From contig NC_072456.1 of assembly GCF_027596085.1 (NCBI RefSeq), positions 18,675,218 through 18,739,217 of the forward strand: a stretch of DNA of 64,000 bases, in the 5' to 3' direction. The position numbers and the translations under genes were made by a program. The stretch is from Anoplopoma fimbria. Its lineage: Eukaryota; Chordata; Actinopteri; Perciformes; Anoplopomatidae. This document shows, piece after piece, positions 51,321-64,000 of this stretch (the first letter of the stretch is position 1; each line of letters begins with the position of its first letter). The notes below the pieces were generated by a model. That model was not told the DNA's origin, made no database searches, and saw nothing but the letters and a program-made list of their open reading frames with translations.

Positions 51321-52811
51321 TGAGTGCATGCTGTTTTCAGTAAGTATACTTCCTCTGCGTTCCTCTGGAGGGAGGCACATCATTGAAGCCCTGACTTTCT
51401 CCTGTGGATTGATCAGATGATTCAAAATGCTCTAAATGCTCCCATCCTGAAAATATACATTACAGTAACCTCAACAAATCATGGTTTTCTAAATCTATAA
51501 TATCTACATTTAACATTTCCCAACACATTAAAATTACATATTTTAATCTCTGCCAAAAACAATATATTTTATCACTCATCAGTTTAATGTAGGCTTTGCA
51601 AAACAAGTATGAGTGAAAATATATTTTACTTAAGTTTTAAAGGCTTGTCTTTCCCTTGACTCCTCAAAAAGCCTTTTTTTTGCAGGATGCTCTCCCCTCC
51701 CTGCTTTTCTGACAGGATGACGGATTGAAGTTCAGTTCTGAGGAGGTGAGGGCTGGGACTGCAGCCCCAAGGGCATACACAGCCACGGCTAATTGATAAA
51801 TGCATTATGACTGTCTGGCAGGGTAGATGGATGAGGTTTAGCAGATAGTATGCACCCGTAAATTATACAGGCTTCTGTACTGTACTCCTGCTACTGTATA
51901 CTGTAACAGCTGGTTGAGTCTTGACGTGTTAAAGTTTTTTTCACAAAACAAAACTAATGATCTGCCTTTCTGCAAAGGCAGAGTATGCAAAATATTTTCT
52001 CTAGCAGATTCACTTCTTTTAACTTCATGAAACAGTCCCTGCAATAGATCATAGCCACAAGGCGTAGTCTCACCTCCTGTGATAAGCCAATACGTGTTGT
52101 TTACACTTTCAGAATTACGTGTTTGCTTTACTTTTTTCACACCTGAGCCCAGTTGTCATCACATCATATCGTACAGGAATAATCATTTACATCTTAAAGC
52201 CTGATTTCTCAATAACATTAAATTAGTAAAAGTTCAGAAGATTATTATCTATTTTACTCAGAATCTCAGCTATTTTGTTGTAGGGTGGAGTAGTTTGATC
52301 AGATTTGACTGACATCCGAAAGCCACCGACCAACTGTCATCAGATTCACACTCAAATGTTGCTGAATGCTGATTGGTGCTCAGGAGTGCGTGACATACCA
52401 TTTTCAAACTACTGCAAACCCCAATCTCTCATGCAAAATATAAAAAAATAGAGTGTTCAGTAAGAAGCTGATAAAAAGATATGTTTAAATGACATGGCCC
52501 TTAAACCATATACAGTATGTATATGTGAATAAAAATGGCATGTCAAGAGAAGAGAGTTTGTTATTACTGAGAGACCATTAAAATCCTACATGTTTCATTT
52601 AGTGTAATTCCATTCAAAAATCATTAAATAACAACGTGGCAGCAGAAATTGATTAATGCATTATAACAGGATATGGCTGAAATTATTTATTATTACAAAT
52701 TACAGTTGACTAATCAAACTGCTGATATGAGTCTGTGTGGTTTTTGTTGATGTTTGTATGGGCCTGTATTACTCATGTTTCCGGGACATTAATCTGTTTA
52801 CACAGTTACAT
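51321..52811. other. Intergenic stretch downstream of s1pr4
   Basis: No gene or known repeat recognised; AT-rich. Confidence 0.55.
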
Positions 52812-53005
52812 TGTAGGGACTCGCCTTCCTCTTGGGGACAAAATGTGCATCCTCATAACGTAAACCACACATTAAGGTTGAGAGTTTGGTTTAAGGTTAG
52901 AGGAAGGTGAGGATTAGGCAAGCAGCGATTATGGTAAAGGCTAGGGTAAGACTCCAGGAAATGAATGTAACTCAATGTAATGTCCTCTAAAGTGATGGGG
53001 ACACA

Positions 53006-53086
<81 letters not shown>
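52812..53086 (+). repeat. Teleost dispersed repeat ending in a long (TG)n tract
   Basis: 'GTAGGGACTCGCC', 'TTGGGGACAAA', 'TTAAGGTTGAGAGTTTGG', 'GGTTAGAGGAAGG', 'TAGGGTAAG' and 'GGGGACACA', followed by a 79-bp TG tract (53008-53086), are the ordered landmarks of a common fish repeat that carries its own TG microsatellite at the 3' end. Family name not assigned. Confidence 0.6.
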
Positions 53087-53095
<9 letters not shown>

Positions 53096-54047
53096 AAGTG
53101 AGTCATGTTCACAAACCCATGTTGACAATGAAAGACATTAAGCAAGAGGGCAAGAAATATCCTTAATCCTTTTTTTTTCTCAGCCAGAATTTTGCAGCAT
53201 TTTGTTGTAAATACCTCAAAGTGTCCCTGAAGACTGCAGCACTGAAGCCCCATTCTCTCTTAAAAGGTAAGCCTCTGTTCCATAAGCCTTCCCACAAGTG
53301 AATTTTCTAATATTTTCTAATTATCTTTTTCTTTTTCAAAAAGCTTAAACATGATACTGGGATTTTCTGTCCATTGTCTAATGAGTACTTAGTTTCTGAT
53401 GTTCTAGCTAGCATACTGTAATTTCAGCGCTTTGTTGTGTTTGCCATTCAGATAAAACAGCTAAATATCTTATTTAACAACACATGTCATGAGTTTTAGC
53501 AACTCGCCTTAAAGCCTAAGTTTTTTTAACATAACTATGGACATAAAAACACAAAAATCACAATACAAGAAAGATGAAATCATACTGCAGCAATAACAGA
53601 GCAGAATAGAAACTAGTAAGGAAAAGATGGAACTTCAGCTCTACATTGTATATCTATGCAATTAATGAAAAAAACAGCTTGCTTATCAATCTATCAAAAC
53701 ATCTTCTGACATTTTACACGGTCCTGGCAGTCTGTTACGCACACATTCCTCTCCTGACGTGTGTGAGCTGCACGGGCTCGTCAGTGACGACCGAAGGAAG
53801 GAAATGAGGCGTTGAGGTGAGAAAGGAAGAACTTTGCTTTTATACTTTTTTACCTGAAACGGCCGCCCACGCAGCGGCTGAGGGGATTGTGCAGTAAGAG
53901 CAGGATAAGGACACATTTAAAAACACACTAAATCACACTAATTTATCATCCATATAACTAGGTAATGGATTGCAAATGCATAACTCAGGTCCACACATAC
54001 ATTCTGTAGATTCAAATGCACTTACTTATTGACAAACATGCCCATAA

Positions 54048-54078
54048 ACACACACGCACACACACACACACACACACA
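54048..54078 (+). repeat. (CA)n microsatellite
   Basis: A CA tract of about 30 bp with one CGCA interruption. Confidence 0.88.
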
Positions 54079-54203
54079 TAAACTCTAAATCTGGTCTATG
54101 CAGTCGTTTATGAGGTTTCTCAGACTTAAGGATTGCTGAGGCCGGCTCTCCTCAAAAGCTTTTCCTGTTTTTTTGGTCGGGGAGGCAAACAAGTCATTGC
54201 TGG

Positions 54204-54204
<1 letters not shown>

Positions 54205-54298
<94 letters not shown>

Positions 54299-54302
54299 TG
54301 TG
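54205..54302 (+). repeat. (TG)n microsatellite
   Basis: A 98-bp tract, pure except for one TTTG near the end. Confidence 0.97.
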
Positions 54303-57300
54303 AGTTCCCCTCTCATGAATTCCTGCATCTTCACAGTTAAGAGTAGGGGATAAGCTCCTCTCATCCTCGGTCCTGGCACGGCTCCAGGTCCGGTGCCTGA
54401 TGAAAAAGCAACAGCAAATTCCAGGCTTTATTAGCTCTAGCATCAGAGACATTCGTTGTATCATATTTGACATGTCAGGGGCTGATCGGCAATCCACACT
54501 GCTCTCTCTCTCTCCCCTTCTCGGCTTACAACAACACGGCCTTTTCTCTACTCTAAATGAGGTAAGATGGGTTAATGATGGTTGCGTGCAGACGTGGCTA
54601 TGCCCTCAATAATTACCTCGCTGGCTTTGCCTCCAGGTGTTCAGCAGACAGCTAATGATGTACTGTCTGAGGAGAGGGGAAAAGGCAGCGGGTGAGGCAC
54701 AGTGAAGCTACACAGGGGGAGAGAGTGTGCCATCAGCACTACGACAACCATGTGGCACATGTGCTGCATAAAAAACTTCATGAAACATAACAGAAAAATA
54801 TATATATATTTTTTTTTTAATTTGTAGTGAACCATCATGGATAAGAAATGTGTTTTTTCTCAGTTTGTTAAAACTGTAATCAGCCATGTGTTAAAGGGAA
54901 ATTCCACTTTTTTAGATGCGGGGTCAATTTATTTTTAAAGGGATACTGCCTAAATCTCTCAAGAGTATCAAACACAACAACACTTGAAGTAGTGGTTTAA
55001 CTTTGTACTCTTTCAAGGCAGGGGTCAACATGTTTTTTTATGGCAGTTATGAAGTGACCCAGTTTCTTGAAGTAAAAATACAGATCAAGATGTCCATAGA
55101 AACGTCTCTTAAACCTCCTCCTGCATCATAATCTACTTCTTTGTGATCCAACCATGTGCCCAAATATGGCTAAATGCACAGCTTCTGGTTTCAATACTCA
55201 CACAGAAAACCTCTCAAGCAAGTGTGTGTATTGGTTTGCGAGCATTAGAGTGGATGCCAAAAGCAACACAATCCACAATAGGCTTTGACATCATCCTTTC
55301 TTTAAATTATTTTTGGGATATTCCAAAGCCATTTGTCCTTTTATTGGCCCCAAAAATCCCTGGTGCAATGGTGCTGCTAAAACCTGAAAAAGCAACATAC
55401 AGTACAACAAAGGTGAGATACTTTGTCTCAGTCTTCATGGTTGAATAAGATGGATCCCAATCAGCTACACAGGACTTCAAACCATCCAAAGTGAAAGGTG
55501 AGGTTGAATTAAACAAAGCATAACAAACTATTTGGCAGACATTTTTATATAATTCCCCCATCATCTCCTCATAAAGGTCTATTGCATCAGCTCTTGAAAG
55601 GGTTTGTTTGGGATTTACAACATGATGATGCATTCAGAAAGAATGAAAGAACTGATCATGTGAGAACCAGTTCCAGTCAAGGCCTCAATCTAGCTCAGGC
55701 CACAGGATGCGTTAAATAAGGCAGTTTAACTTGATTAAAAATATATTGCCAAAGCATTTAGGTCACCCACTATGAAATCAACCACACTCAGATTGGAGTA
55801 AAATATTTCTATTTTGTTTTGACACAAATGTTTTCACTATGGCAACAGCACAGCTGAAGCTGCAGAAAATCAGCTCCAGGAATATGACCTAACTCCTAGT
55901 GACCACAGGCCAGAAATGCGAGGACCATCTTTGACTCTTCACAGAAGCTAAAGAGTACGTAACAAAGTGTTTGTAAGCTCCATAACTGAGTGTGAGTGAC
56001 ACCATGCTTAAAAGAAAACAGAGCAGAAGTGATGAAAGATATGAGACTGACTGATGTTGACACAGCTGATGTCAGAGCGATTATCAATCCTGTCTTGCTG
56101 ACATGTTGTCATGCATACATAATAGGTCACATGGCAATGAAGAACTGTAAGAGCCTGTGACATTTAGTCTTCTTTCTTTACATACAACTTACGGAAAAGT
56201 GGAGGACATACATGTCAGAATGTTAAAGATTTTCCACTTGGTTTTTACTACATGAGAACATTTGCATAATCTGTGACCTTGATGTCACCCCACAAGCTTT
56301 ATTTAAGTGAACATGTGTTGTTTTATTTGTATATAGCTAACCATATGTCAGTGTGTGTATATATGTGTACACGTGCTTGTGCACCTGTGTACTCATGGAG
56401 CTACAGTAAATGTGTTCCCACGGTGATATGTAGCAGACGGTCACAGCCAGGTGTCCGCTGGGTCAGACAGGCGTTATCTGGTCTTTCTCATTCACACACA
56501 TGGGATGATTTCATGAACTGTCAGCTTCAGGGAAATACCTTTTTATGTAACCTAGCGACTCCCTCCCTGAGAAAGCCTCCACAAGAAGAATATCCAGTTC
56601 ATTTGGCTACGTTTAGGTGTCCCATTCCACTCACAGACGTGAGTACTGTTAGACCCAATCAATCAAAGTGTTTGCTATTTTCCTGCAAACTGACATCATG
56701 CTCTCGCCAACAAGGAGAACAAAAGACCAGGAAAGGGCGTTGACTCGCTGCATGTCCAAACGAACTAATCGCATACAAGACCTTTTTCTTCTTCATGTGT
56801 TTGTTTTTGTCAACTGCACGCTGCTGAGAAATCTGGTCTGATGAACACCAACGCCCTCTTCTTCTCTGGTGCTTGTGGATCTTATTTATGTTCTATGTAC
56901 TTTCAAATCAGTAGTTTAAAGTTATGCATGTCTCTATAGTTATGCATAAACATGTACCAAACATGTTTGTAATTCCATATATCCTCAGCAGATCTCTGAA
57001 CTGGAGATACACAGTAGGAGAACAGCTGAAGAAAAATGAAAAAGGAGCAGAGAAGAAGGCTAGACGAATTCTGTTCCTTAATTAAAAGGGAATGCAACGC
57101 CACGTTGCCTTTGGTCTGCATTTTTTTCCTCTGCATCTTCACAGAAGAGCCCGTTATGGGGAGATTTACTTTGATGCCAGTGTGAGTTCAAATCTACGCC
57201 ATCTCCGGACCCAGCTGTTTCCTCTTTATCAGATTCTAGATAGTGGGACAGCGGATACAAAGGCCAGACGTTATGAGTTTTTAAAAAATTATGGAGGCAG

Positions 57301-57696
57301 TCAAAATTGCCACAAGCACATGAACTTTTTATTCCTCTTTCATTGTGAGCGTAGGAGACAATTACCACAGACAACAAGTTCTCTCTTGAGGGCTGGATGT
57401 TAGCCGTGTGCAGCGACTTTGCTCTCAACCTTGGATTTGTATGTGAGCAAGTTTTCTGTCTTTTCTTAATCCCCTCTCTCATTCTTGCTGTGCTTTGGCT
57501 GAGCACCGTGACCACTTAACTAATTGTGTTGTGAAAGATGTTCCAAGGGTGATGATTCAGCTTCGGTTTCCGAAAGTTTCTTAACTGAGGACGCAGGGTT
57601 TCTCTGCAGGGGATTCTTTAGAAACAAGACTAAGACTCTACAGCTGCAAGTGGCTCTGTAAGAATGTGGGCTGCTTAGGAACAGCTGTGCAATTAA
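54303..57696. other. Intergenic stretch, nothing assigned
   Basis: It contains open frames of 100-156 codons (for example 56273-56743 plus and 57078-57515 minus), but none shows recognisable domains, codon bias or convincing splice sites. Confidence 0.5.
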
Positions 57697-57955
57697 ATGC
57701 TAACATGCGTATGCTAACATGCTCACATGACAATATTAACATGCCAAAGTTTAGTAGGCTTAACATTTACCATGTTAGCGTGTTAGCATGCTAACGTTTG
57801 TTAATTAGCACTAACATTAAGTACAGTTAAGTCTGAGTGGGCATTACAGCAATTCATCCAATAGTTGTTGAGATAATTCACAGCCCCAAATGTGGTGCTA
57901 GAGGAAGAATTCAGGGGATCAACAAAGTCAGTGGGCTTCATCCTCTGGAGACAAT
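57697..57955. repeat. Teleost dispersed repeat (GCTAACATGC / GGTGCTAGAGGAA type)
   Basis: Runs of GCTAACATGC and TTAGCATGCTAACG, then AATTAGCACTAACATTAAGT, CATCCAATAGTTGTTGAGAT, TGGTGCTAGAGGAAGAATTC and AGGGGATCAACAAAGTCA. This order matches a repeat I know to be abundant in teleost genomes. The copy is old and partly truncated. Confidence 0.7.
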
Positions 57956-58009
57956 TTCGGGTTTTGCAGAGCTTTAAACATGCAAGATGTTTCTTTTTTT
58001 AAAACCATA

Positions 58010-58175
58010 GGACAGAGCAAGACTAGCTGTTTCCCATGGTTCCCAGTCTTTGTGCTAAGATTAGCTAACCATCTCCTGGCTCCAGCTTGGTTTTGATTGA
58101 AACTACATGAGTGATATCATTCTTCTCATTTATCTTTGCCAAGAAAGCAAATAAACATTTGTCTTAAAATGTTAA
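58010..58175. repeat. Teleost dispersed repeat (GACTAGCTGTTTCCC / CCAGTCTTTGTGCTAAG type)
   Basis: GACAGAGCAAGACTAGCTGT, CCAGTCTTTGTGCTAAGATT, CTCCTGGCTCCAGCTTG, GTGATATCATTCTTCTCATT and CCAAGAAAGCAAATAA appear in the order typical of another abundant fish repeat. It lies 55 bp after the GCTAACATGC-type copy. Confidence 0.7.
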
Positions 58176-61100
58176 TATTTTCCTCTAAATGAGGGTTTGA
58201 AGGTGTTTATCACCATTTGTCACATATCAATACAATCTACTGTTTTTATGAACCAGCTCCATACAGTATTTCATAAATCCCAGCATTATGTGGGCACATT
58301 TGCTATGCCTGTGACAACAAATCTCTGACTAGATAATGACAATAACATTGAAACACTGAAAATATTGAGGTCTAACCTCTACGTACTCTTTATTCACATA
58401 ATAAATCTTTTCCATGTGAGTCATCTGACTGAATGAAACACTGTCTCACAGTTTAAATCCTCCTTCCTCTACATATGAAATCAATAAAGCACACTCTTAG
58501 TCATTGTCAGTCCACCCTTTAAATCCTACACGACCTCACACATTTGAACCCTGTGTTTCAAAGCCCTGTCACTCTTCTTCTCTCACCGCTGAGATTACTC
58601 TTGAGGGGGTTTGGACTTCGAGGTTGTGGCGTGCTGGTTTGGAGGTCCTGTGATGCAGCAGCGGCCTCACCGCTGGCCTTGGTTTTTTCCATGAGGCCCG
58701 AGGAATGGAAGGAGCTGATGCTTTGTAGAACAGATGTTCCTGCTCAGCTCTAAACCAAATTACGCAGCCGAGCTCACAGCCATGGGCCAGAACCGCACGG
58801 ATACTGATTGAATGGCAAAGGGGGCAACCAAAGCAGATCAGGCTCAATAAAGCAGCCACATCATGAAATCTGGTCAGCCTTTGAGGCCTGATGATAAAAG
58901 GGATATTGACATCGCTATGGAGACCAAAAAGAGAGCTTGAGGCTGTGGTCTGGGTACCCGTCTCCTGTTGTAGGGACACATGTATCTGTTTTCATGAGAA
59001 CTCAGTATTGTCTATTGTCATGTTTTGGTATAAAACAGGAACCCTGCAACTGACTTAGACAACAAGCAAACACACTCATCAGTGAGGATTTTTCCCACTG
59101 AGCTCACACTAGTGCCCCAGAACATTTTGACCAGAATTCATACTGTAAACAGTCTCATTTTTTATTTTATTTTTATTTCATTATTTTATTTTAGCAGTTC
59201 AGCATTATTGTCTGTTAACTGTATTTTCCAAAATGAGGGTCACTTTCGTTAGCATTTCATAAGCTTAAAGCTATTTTTCAGGCAATCCAAAATTTGCCTA
59301 AGAAGTCAAATAATTTTATCAACTCATAAACATGCATATGTTTACATGTAAGGGAGTACATTAGCCACACTTAGCATAACACACATGATATCTGAATGAA
59401 CTAAACATCAGACTGGCACATACAGGTACTATGCAAAATGTCAACCTTTAATCATATACATTTATTAGGTCCTGATTAATAAAAAAAGGGTTTCAGAATC
59501 CTAAAACCTCCAAATTGACCTCAATAAGTTTATTCAGCTGTGTTAATTGTCTACAATTAAAAAACATGTTTTCATCAGTTCTCAGCACCAGAAAGATAAT
59601 CTCACATTATCTTGAGTTTAGTGTTTTGTAACACCTCGCCTTTTTGATGACCTTTTTATTCTTTGTCTCCACCTTAGTTATTTCCTGCTGTAACATGTTT
59701 CCCTCACAGGGATAAATTGTGTGATCTTATGATATTGAAAAAAACAAAACAATGCTAGAATTCTTTTTCGGCTCATTTAAACTTTATTTAATTAAATCGT
59801 GTTTGGATTTGTAATTAAATGAAACATTGGTTGCACCTGTAATCAAAATAAATTATGCTCCAAATCAAAGTAGTTAGAAATGTACTGACATTTAGAATAA
59901 TGCACTTCATGCACCGTTGTCATCCACATTCAGGTAGATTAGAAGTTTACACAAATCATAGCTAACTTGACAGTGGTACCATTTTGCTGGAACATTGCCC
60001 TGGAGACAAAATCACACCGCTGACACAATGAAAAAAACATCTTGCTAACCTTTCTTTAAGGTAATCTCTTCAAGGTTTGAATGAAACATTCATCCGCAGA
60101 AATTCAAAGTAACAGAAACATAATTTTCAGTGGAGTTGGTGGGTAAGAGCAGATTCATCATGCTCGGTAATGAGCTTTCATCTCCCCCATGGGTATGAAA
60201 TCTTCAAGATGATGCACTTTTCCTTGGTGGCTGCAAGTTCTGTAGAGTAGTGGAGAAGTAGCATTGCACACATTCCCAATCACTGATAATGGGGGCTGCT
60301 GGCTGACATCAATTACGCAGAGACAGCAGACATTTCCCTGGGATTACCTGACAAATAAACTCCAGTCTCAGTCAGGCCTTTGACAGCACAGAAAGGCAGA
60401 AAAGAAAAGCCAGAGAGAGAGAGAGACATGGGCAGAGTGTGAGACGAGTTTGCAGATTTTTTAGGGGAAAATGCTGAAATAAACATGAAGGCTGAGCACA
60501 ACAACAAGATCGACGGCATCAGTATGTAACAGTATTCACACAACGGCTCCGGACGCCCGGGCCTACCTATCAAGCAAAAAATGGTAAATCTGCTCATGAA
60601 ACATTCATATTTTGGCAAAGAAAGGGACAGCCATCTGAAACTCGAGCTGCGCCGCCCTTGCATACACTTCAGGGTTCAGTGCCGTCATCTGACAGGTTGG
60701 AGGGCTCGGGTTGGATTTTTCATCAAGGCCAATGACTCGAGGCAAACTTACCACAATGCTCTGTGGTGGTTGAGGTCAACTTAACACAAGAGCAATGCAA
60801 AGTGTTGAATCTAGGCCGTGCATGTTTAGTGGAAGTTGGTGAGGTTACAAGACCCATGAAGGCTTGCTGGGCTTAGAACTAATTTGACATTGTGACCAAA
60901 CCATGGAGTTACAACTTCAAGGTCCTTTTTACAATAGACTTACATTATTATCATTTATTTGTATTTAAAATGGTGAATCAGCGTTATTTTAATCCTTAGC
61001 TCCAAAAAGTTGTAAAATTCTCTCATATCCGAATACATGGTTATTCTCTTTCGTACGCATATGAATGAGCCTGGGACTGAGCGGCTAGGAGGCGGGGTTA

Positions 61101-63896
61101 AAGGAAATGAAAGAGTGCTTGCACTCAAGCGGCCTCGCCTCCAACGCTGAATCCAGTTCTCTTTATGAGTCCAGCATGGGACGTACTGTGTCGATCCTGA
61201 CTGTTAATGGACTCCACTCCTGTTCCTGCTGAACTGAGCCAGTTTTTAGGCAAAACACTGATACCAGTTCAGTAGGCACGGGAGGGCACAGCCCGAACAT
61301 CGCTCCGTTTGAAAATGGATGCAAGGTGTTTTTTTAAGATCCAACAAAAAGGGTATCATGAAATGCAATATGCAGAGAACAACAAACACTATCTTAATGA
61401 ATTTACCCCTTACACAGTACAGCAGCTGCAACTCCAGTCATGCTTTGTGGTCTTGCATGGTACTACTTACAACGATAACAGTGGCAGAATTACAACTCAG
61501 ACGTCTTGATTATTTAAAAAAAGCATTGTTCTAGTATTGCAGTGTAGAGCTAGCTTGGTTAGTCCTAGCATTAGTTTATTTTGTTCTTTTTAGCTGTTTA
61601 GCTAAAAAAGGTTATGTGATAGTTTTTCCTCTTGTGTTTGGAAAAGCTACAAAAAGAGAGAAATCTCCAAAGTCTCTACATAATGAGTATTATATACTAA
61701 TATACTTTTACTACAGCCACATGCACACCGCTTTAAACTCAAAACTTGACAGGCCTGCCGTGCCTAGCTACATTTGCTAAACTAAGAAAATCGCTGCTTG
61801 GGAAACCGTAAACTAGGTGCATGCAGGTTTTTCCTCCTACACAAAAGTCCAGGCTGCCGCGTGGCACCAACACTCTGGCAAACTCAGTCGGACATGAACT
61901 GGGCATGCCCCGACGGGTCTGACATTTAGCACCACATTCCTCAAATACAACCTGTGGCATTGTTAAGTCCACATTAAAACCTGGGTCAAAGTGTCTGAGT
62001 GATACTCTGTCAATTATATTTGGTATGCATGACGATTCTTGCCAGATGCAAAAGGTGAGATAAGACAGTTGTTGCTTCAGGCAAACAACAATGAAAACGA
62101 TACAGCTTGTCTGGACTGTATTGCATAATTGAACCCATTGAACTCTACATTGCTCCAACATGGGATAACGATCTTTACTTGCTCTGTCTTCTCACCTCCA
62201 TGCCTCCCTCTCCACCTAATTTCTCCTCACTTGTCCCCTCCTTCCTCTTCCTTTTCTTCATATAAGGGATCATGAAGATCTTTCCATTCACCGGAACAAA
62301 TCCCCTCCATCGAATCAACTATTTCACCTCAGGCACTGAACTTAGCCACTGTGAACAACACATAGCAGGGATCAATGCTCACCAATTAGCTAAGCTCTGT
62401 GCCTTTAGCAAGTGGGTGGCTGGCTTTTGATGGAATGAGACTCACGCAGACCTTTACGTGACTGCTCAGTAGAAAAGTTTGGCGGTTTTCAGAGCCTGCA
62501 AGGCTTGTGATGTTGAGGTTTGCTTCGCCTTTCGACGGGGCTCATTCATATTACGTCTCAGAGTGTGCTGCCAAAGGAGCATCCTGGCCTTCATTTGAAA
62601 AGTCAAAATCGTCTCCTTGTTTCTACATCTAAATTCCAAGAGCCGGAACTTGATCTGCCCACAAAAATTTGTTCTGTCGTGTAAAGCTGTATGGCTCTCA
62701 AATGCATTTACATTGACTGGCTGACTTGAAATGGGAGAATAGTGCAGACAGTTTAAATTTCAGACAGCTGCAAATTTGTCTGCAGCCTTAAAAGCAGTTT
62801 TTCAGCTTTCCGTGTCAGAAACTGGTTCCACAAGTTAACCTCTTGAAGTCCACATAGAGAGATAATCAAAATACGCGTCTTCGCCTCTCCAGTATTTATT
62901 CCTTTGACTCCTTGGACAAAGCAACATCCAGTGTCAGATAATAACAGAACAGCCAAGGAGACTACACAAAGGCATCCCACTGTGGAAATATAACACGGGC
63001 GGGGTCACCTGCTGAGCTGTGAAGGAGTGGAAATCCCTGGCAATGTGATTTTTGTTATTCTTTGTGCATCAAATCACGGTGCCAGGAACCCTCCCCACCA
63101 CAGCCGGGGCAGAGGCTGGATCCACATGCACCGCTCCACCCTCTGTATCTTCTCCACTATCCTCCATGGGCTCCAGGTGCCTCCGTCCAAAGCATCTGTG
63201 GAGCACCTGTGACCTGAAACAAAGAGAGATGCGGAGTACATTACTCGTCCGAATAAAAGCTTTAAAGGAGAACTTGAACTGATGTGAAGGTAATCTACGA
63301 TGCACTGGTGTAACCCTGGGATGAAAGATGATACAGGTTATCTAAAAATATTATATTTTTGGGACGTGAGGAACGACTCTGCAGACTTCTCTGCTGCAGA
63401 GATCAGCAAGATGCAGCAGATGTGGAGTCTGGTTGGAACATGCAGAGCCACCTACCTGGTTAAGGTGTTTAAAGCAACTCAGAGGCAAAACGAAAACACT
63501 GGTTGTTTGAAATTGTGAAGGTAATGCAAGCCGTCTGGTGGTGCTCCTGGATATCAATACCCCCACTATAATATGTCAGCTGAGGAGAACGTGCACAACC
63601 AGGAGATCTGCGTCTTGTTTTTGCAAATAATAAGCCTGACCAATGCACATGGTTCTGTTTTGTCTCGGTTACTCATTAAACAAGTGGGTTTCAGGTCAGA
63701 GGGTTGTTCAGCACGGTGGGTCCAACAAGGGGAAACATAGAAAAACGTAAACACTTTTTACAACTTCCTTCTTGTACGATTGGAACGTCACTGTGTGTCA
63801 TTATCTTTTGTTGTTGTTGTTTATGCCGTTTTGCACGGAAAAATTCCAGGCCCACCCTGCAAGGGAAGGAATAATGACAGGATTGTTGAGCAGTCA
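58176..63896. other. Gene-poor right flank
   Basis: No gene confidently recognised. GC-richer islands at about 58590-58800, 61060-61200 and 63070-63230 stand out from AT-rich surroundings but give no recognisable protein. The segment 61060-61500 has the look of an old dispersed element but could not be classified. Confidence 0.5.
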
Positions 63897-63925
63897 GGAG
63901 GAGGAGGAGGAGGAGGAGGAGGAGG
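63897..63925 (+). repeat. (GGA)n trinucleotide repeat
   Basis: About nine AGG units. Confidence 0.93.
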
Positions 63926-64000
63926 TTATGGCTGAGTCTCAACAGTCTCTCCTTCATCGCTTTTTGTACATTGTCAGCATCTCCTCACACCTGATTTAAG

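Noticed and set aside
56273..56743. 156-codon plus-strand frame
   Set aside because: Random open frame; the composition is mixed and no domain or homology was seen.
61739..62161. 140-codon minus-strand frame
   Set aside because: It looked briefly like a transposon-derived protein fragment, but no motif (zinc finger, DDE, RT) could be identified.

Overview
The window looks like nuclear genomic DNA from a ray-finned (teleost) fish. It shows a vertebrate-type split gene with GT-AG introns, an intronless-CDS GPCR, very dense (CA)n/(TG)n microsatellites, a TA-flanked mariner-type MITE, and several dispersed repeats that I recognise as common in teleost genomes. There are no bacterial, viral, CRISPR or operon-like features. 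The species cannot be named from the sequence.

Two protein-coding genes are supported. The first, on the minus strand from the left edge to about 25.8 kb, is the 5' half of a class IX unconventional myosin. It matches MYO9B rather than MYO9A in its RA domain, its motor-domain linkers and its '[17 protein letters not shown]' segment. I could place 23 coding exons with consistent splice phases (3090 nt, 1030 codons). They cover the N-terminal RA domain, the P-loop, switch I, switch II, the large class-IX loop 2 insert, the converter and the first IQ motif. The remaining neck, the C1 domain and the RhoGAP tail lie beyond base 1. The product is expected to be an actin motor whose tail switches off RhoA. 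The second gene, on the plus strand at 49.5-50.7 kb, is a complete single-exon sphingosine-1-phosphate receptor, best assigned to s1pr4. It has a probable upstream non-coding exon ending at 48652 and a polyA signal at 51295.

Layout: 1-25.8 kb, myo9b exons, with a 10.9 kb intron 3 (13488-24345) holding very long TG/CA tracts. 25.8-44 kb, no coding sequence seen; this is probably the first intron or 5' flank of myo9b, with simple repeats and old dispersed repeats. 43.2-45.4 kb, a MITE, a CpG-containing candidate 5' region, and a large imperfect inverted duplication with an AT-rich core that carries a CTCF-like core motif in each arm. 48.4-51.3 kb, s1pr4. 51.4-64 kb, gene-poor DNA with microsatellites and teleost dispersed repeats.

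The two genes diverge: their 5' ends face each other across about 23 kb that includes the inverted duplication. In mammals both act in leukocyte motility, S1PR4 as a G-protein-coupled lipid receptor signalling partly to Rho, and MYO9B as a motorised RhoGAP. Shared regulation is only an inference here. I found no convincing previously undescribed system. The strongest unexplained structure is the inverted duplication at 44.5-45.2 kb.
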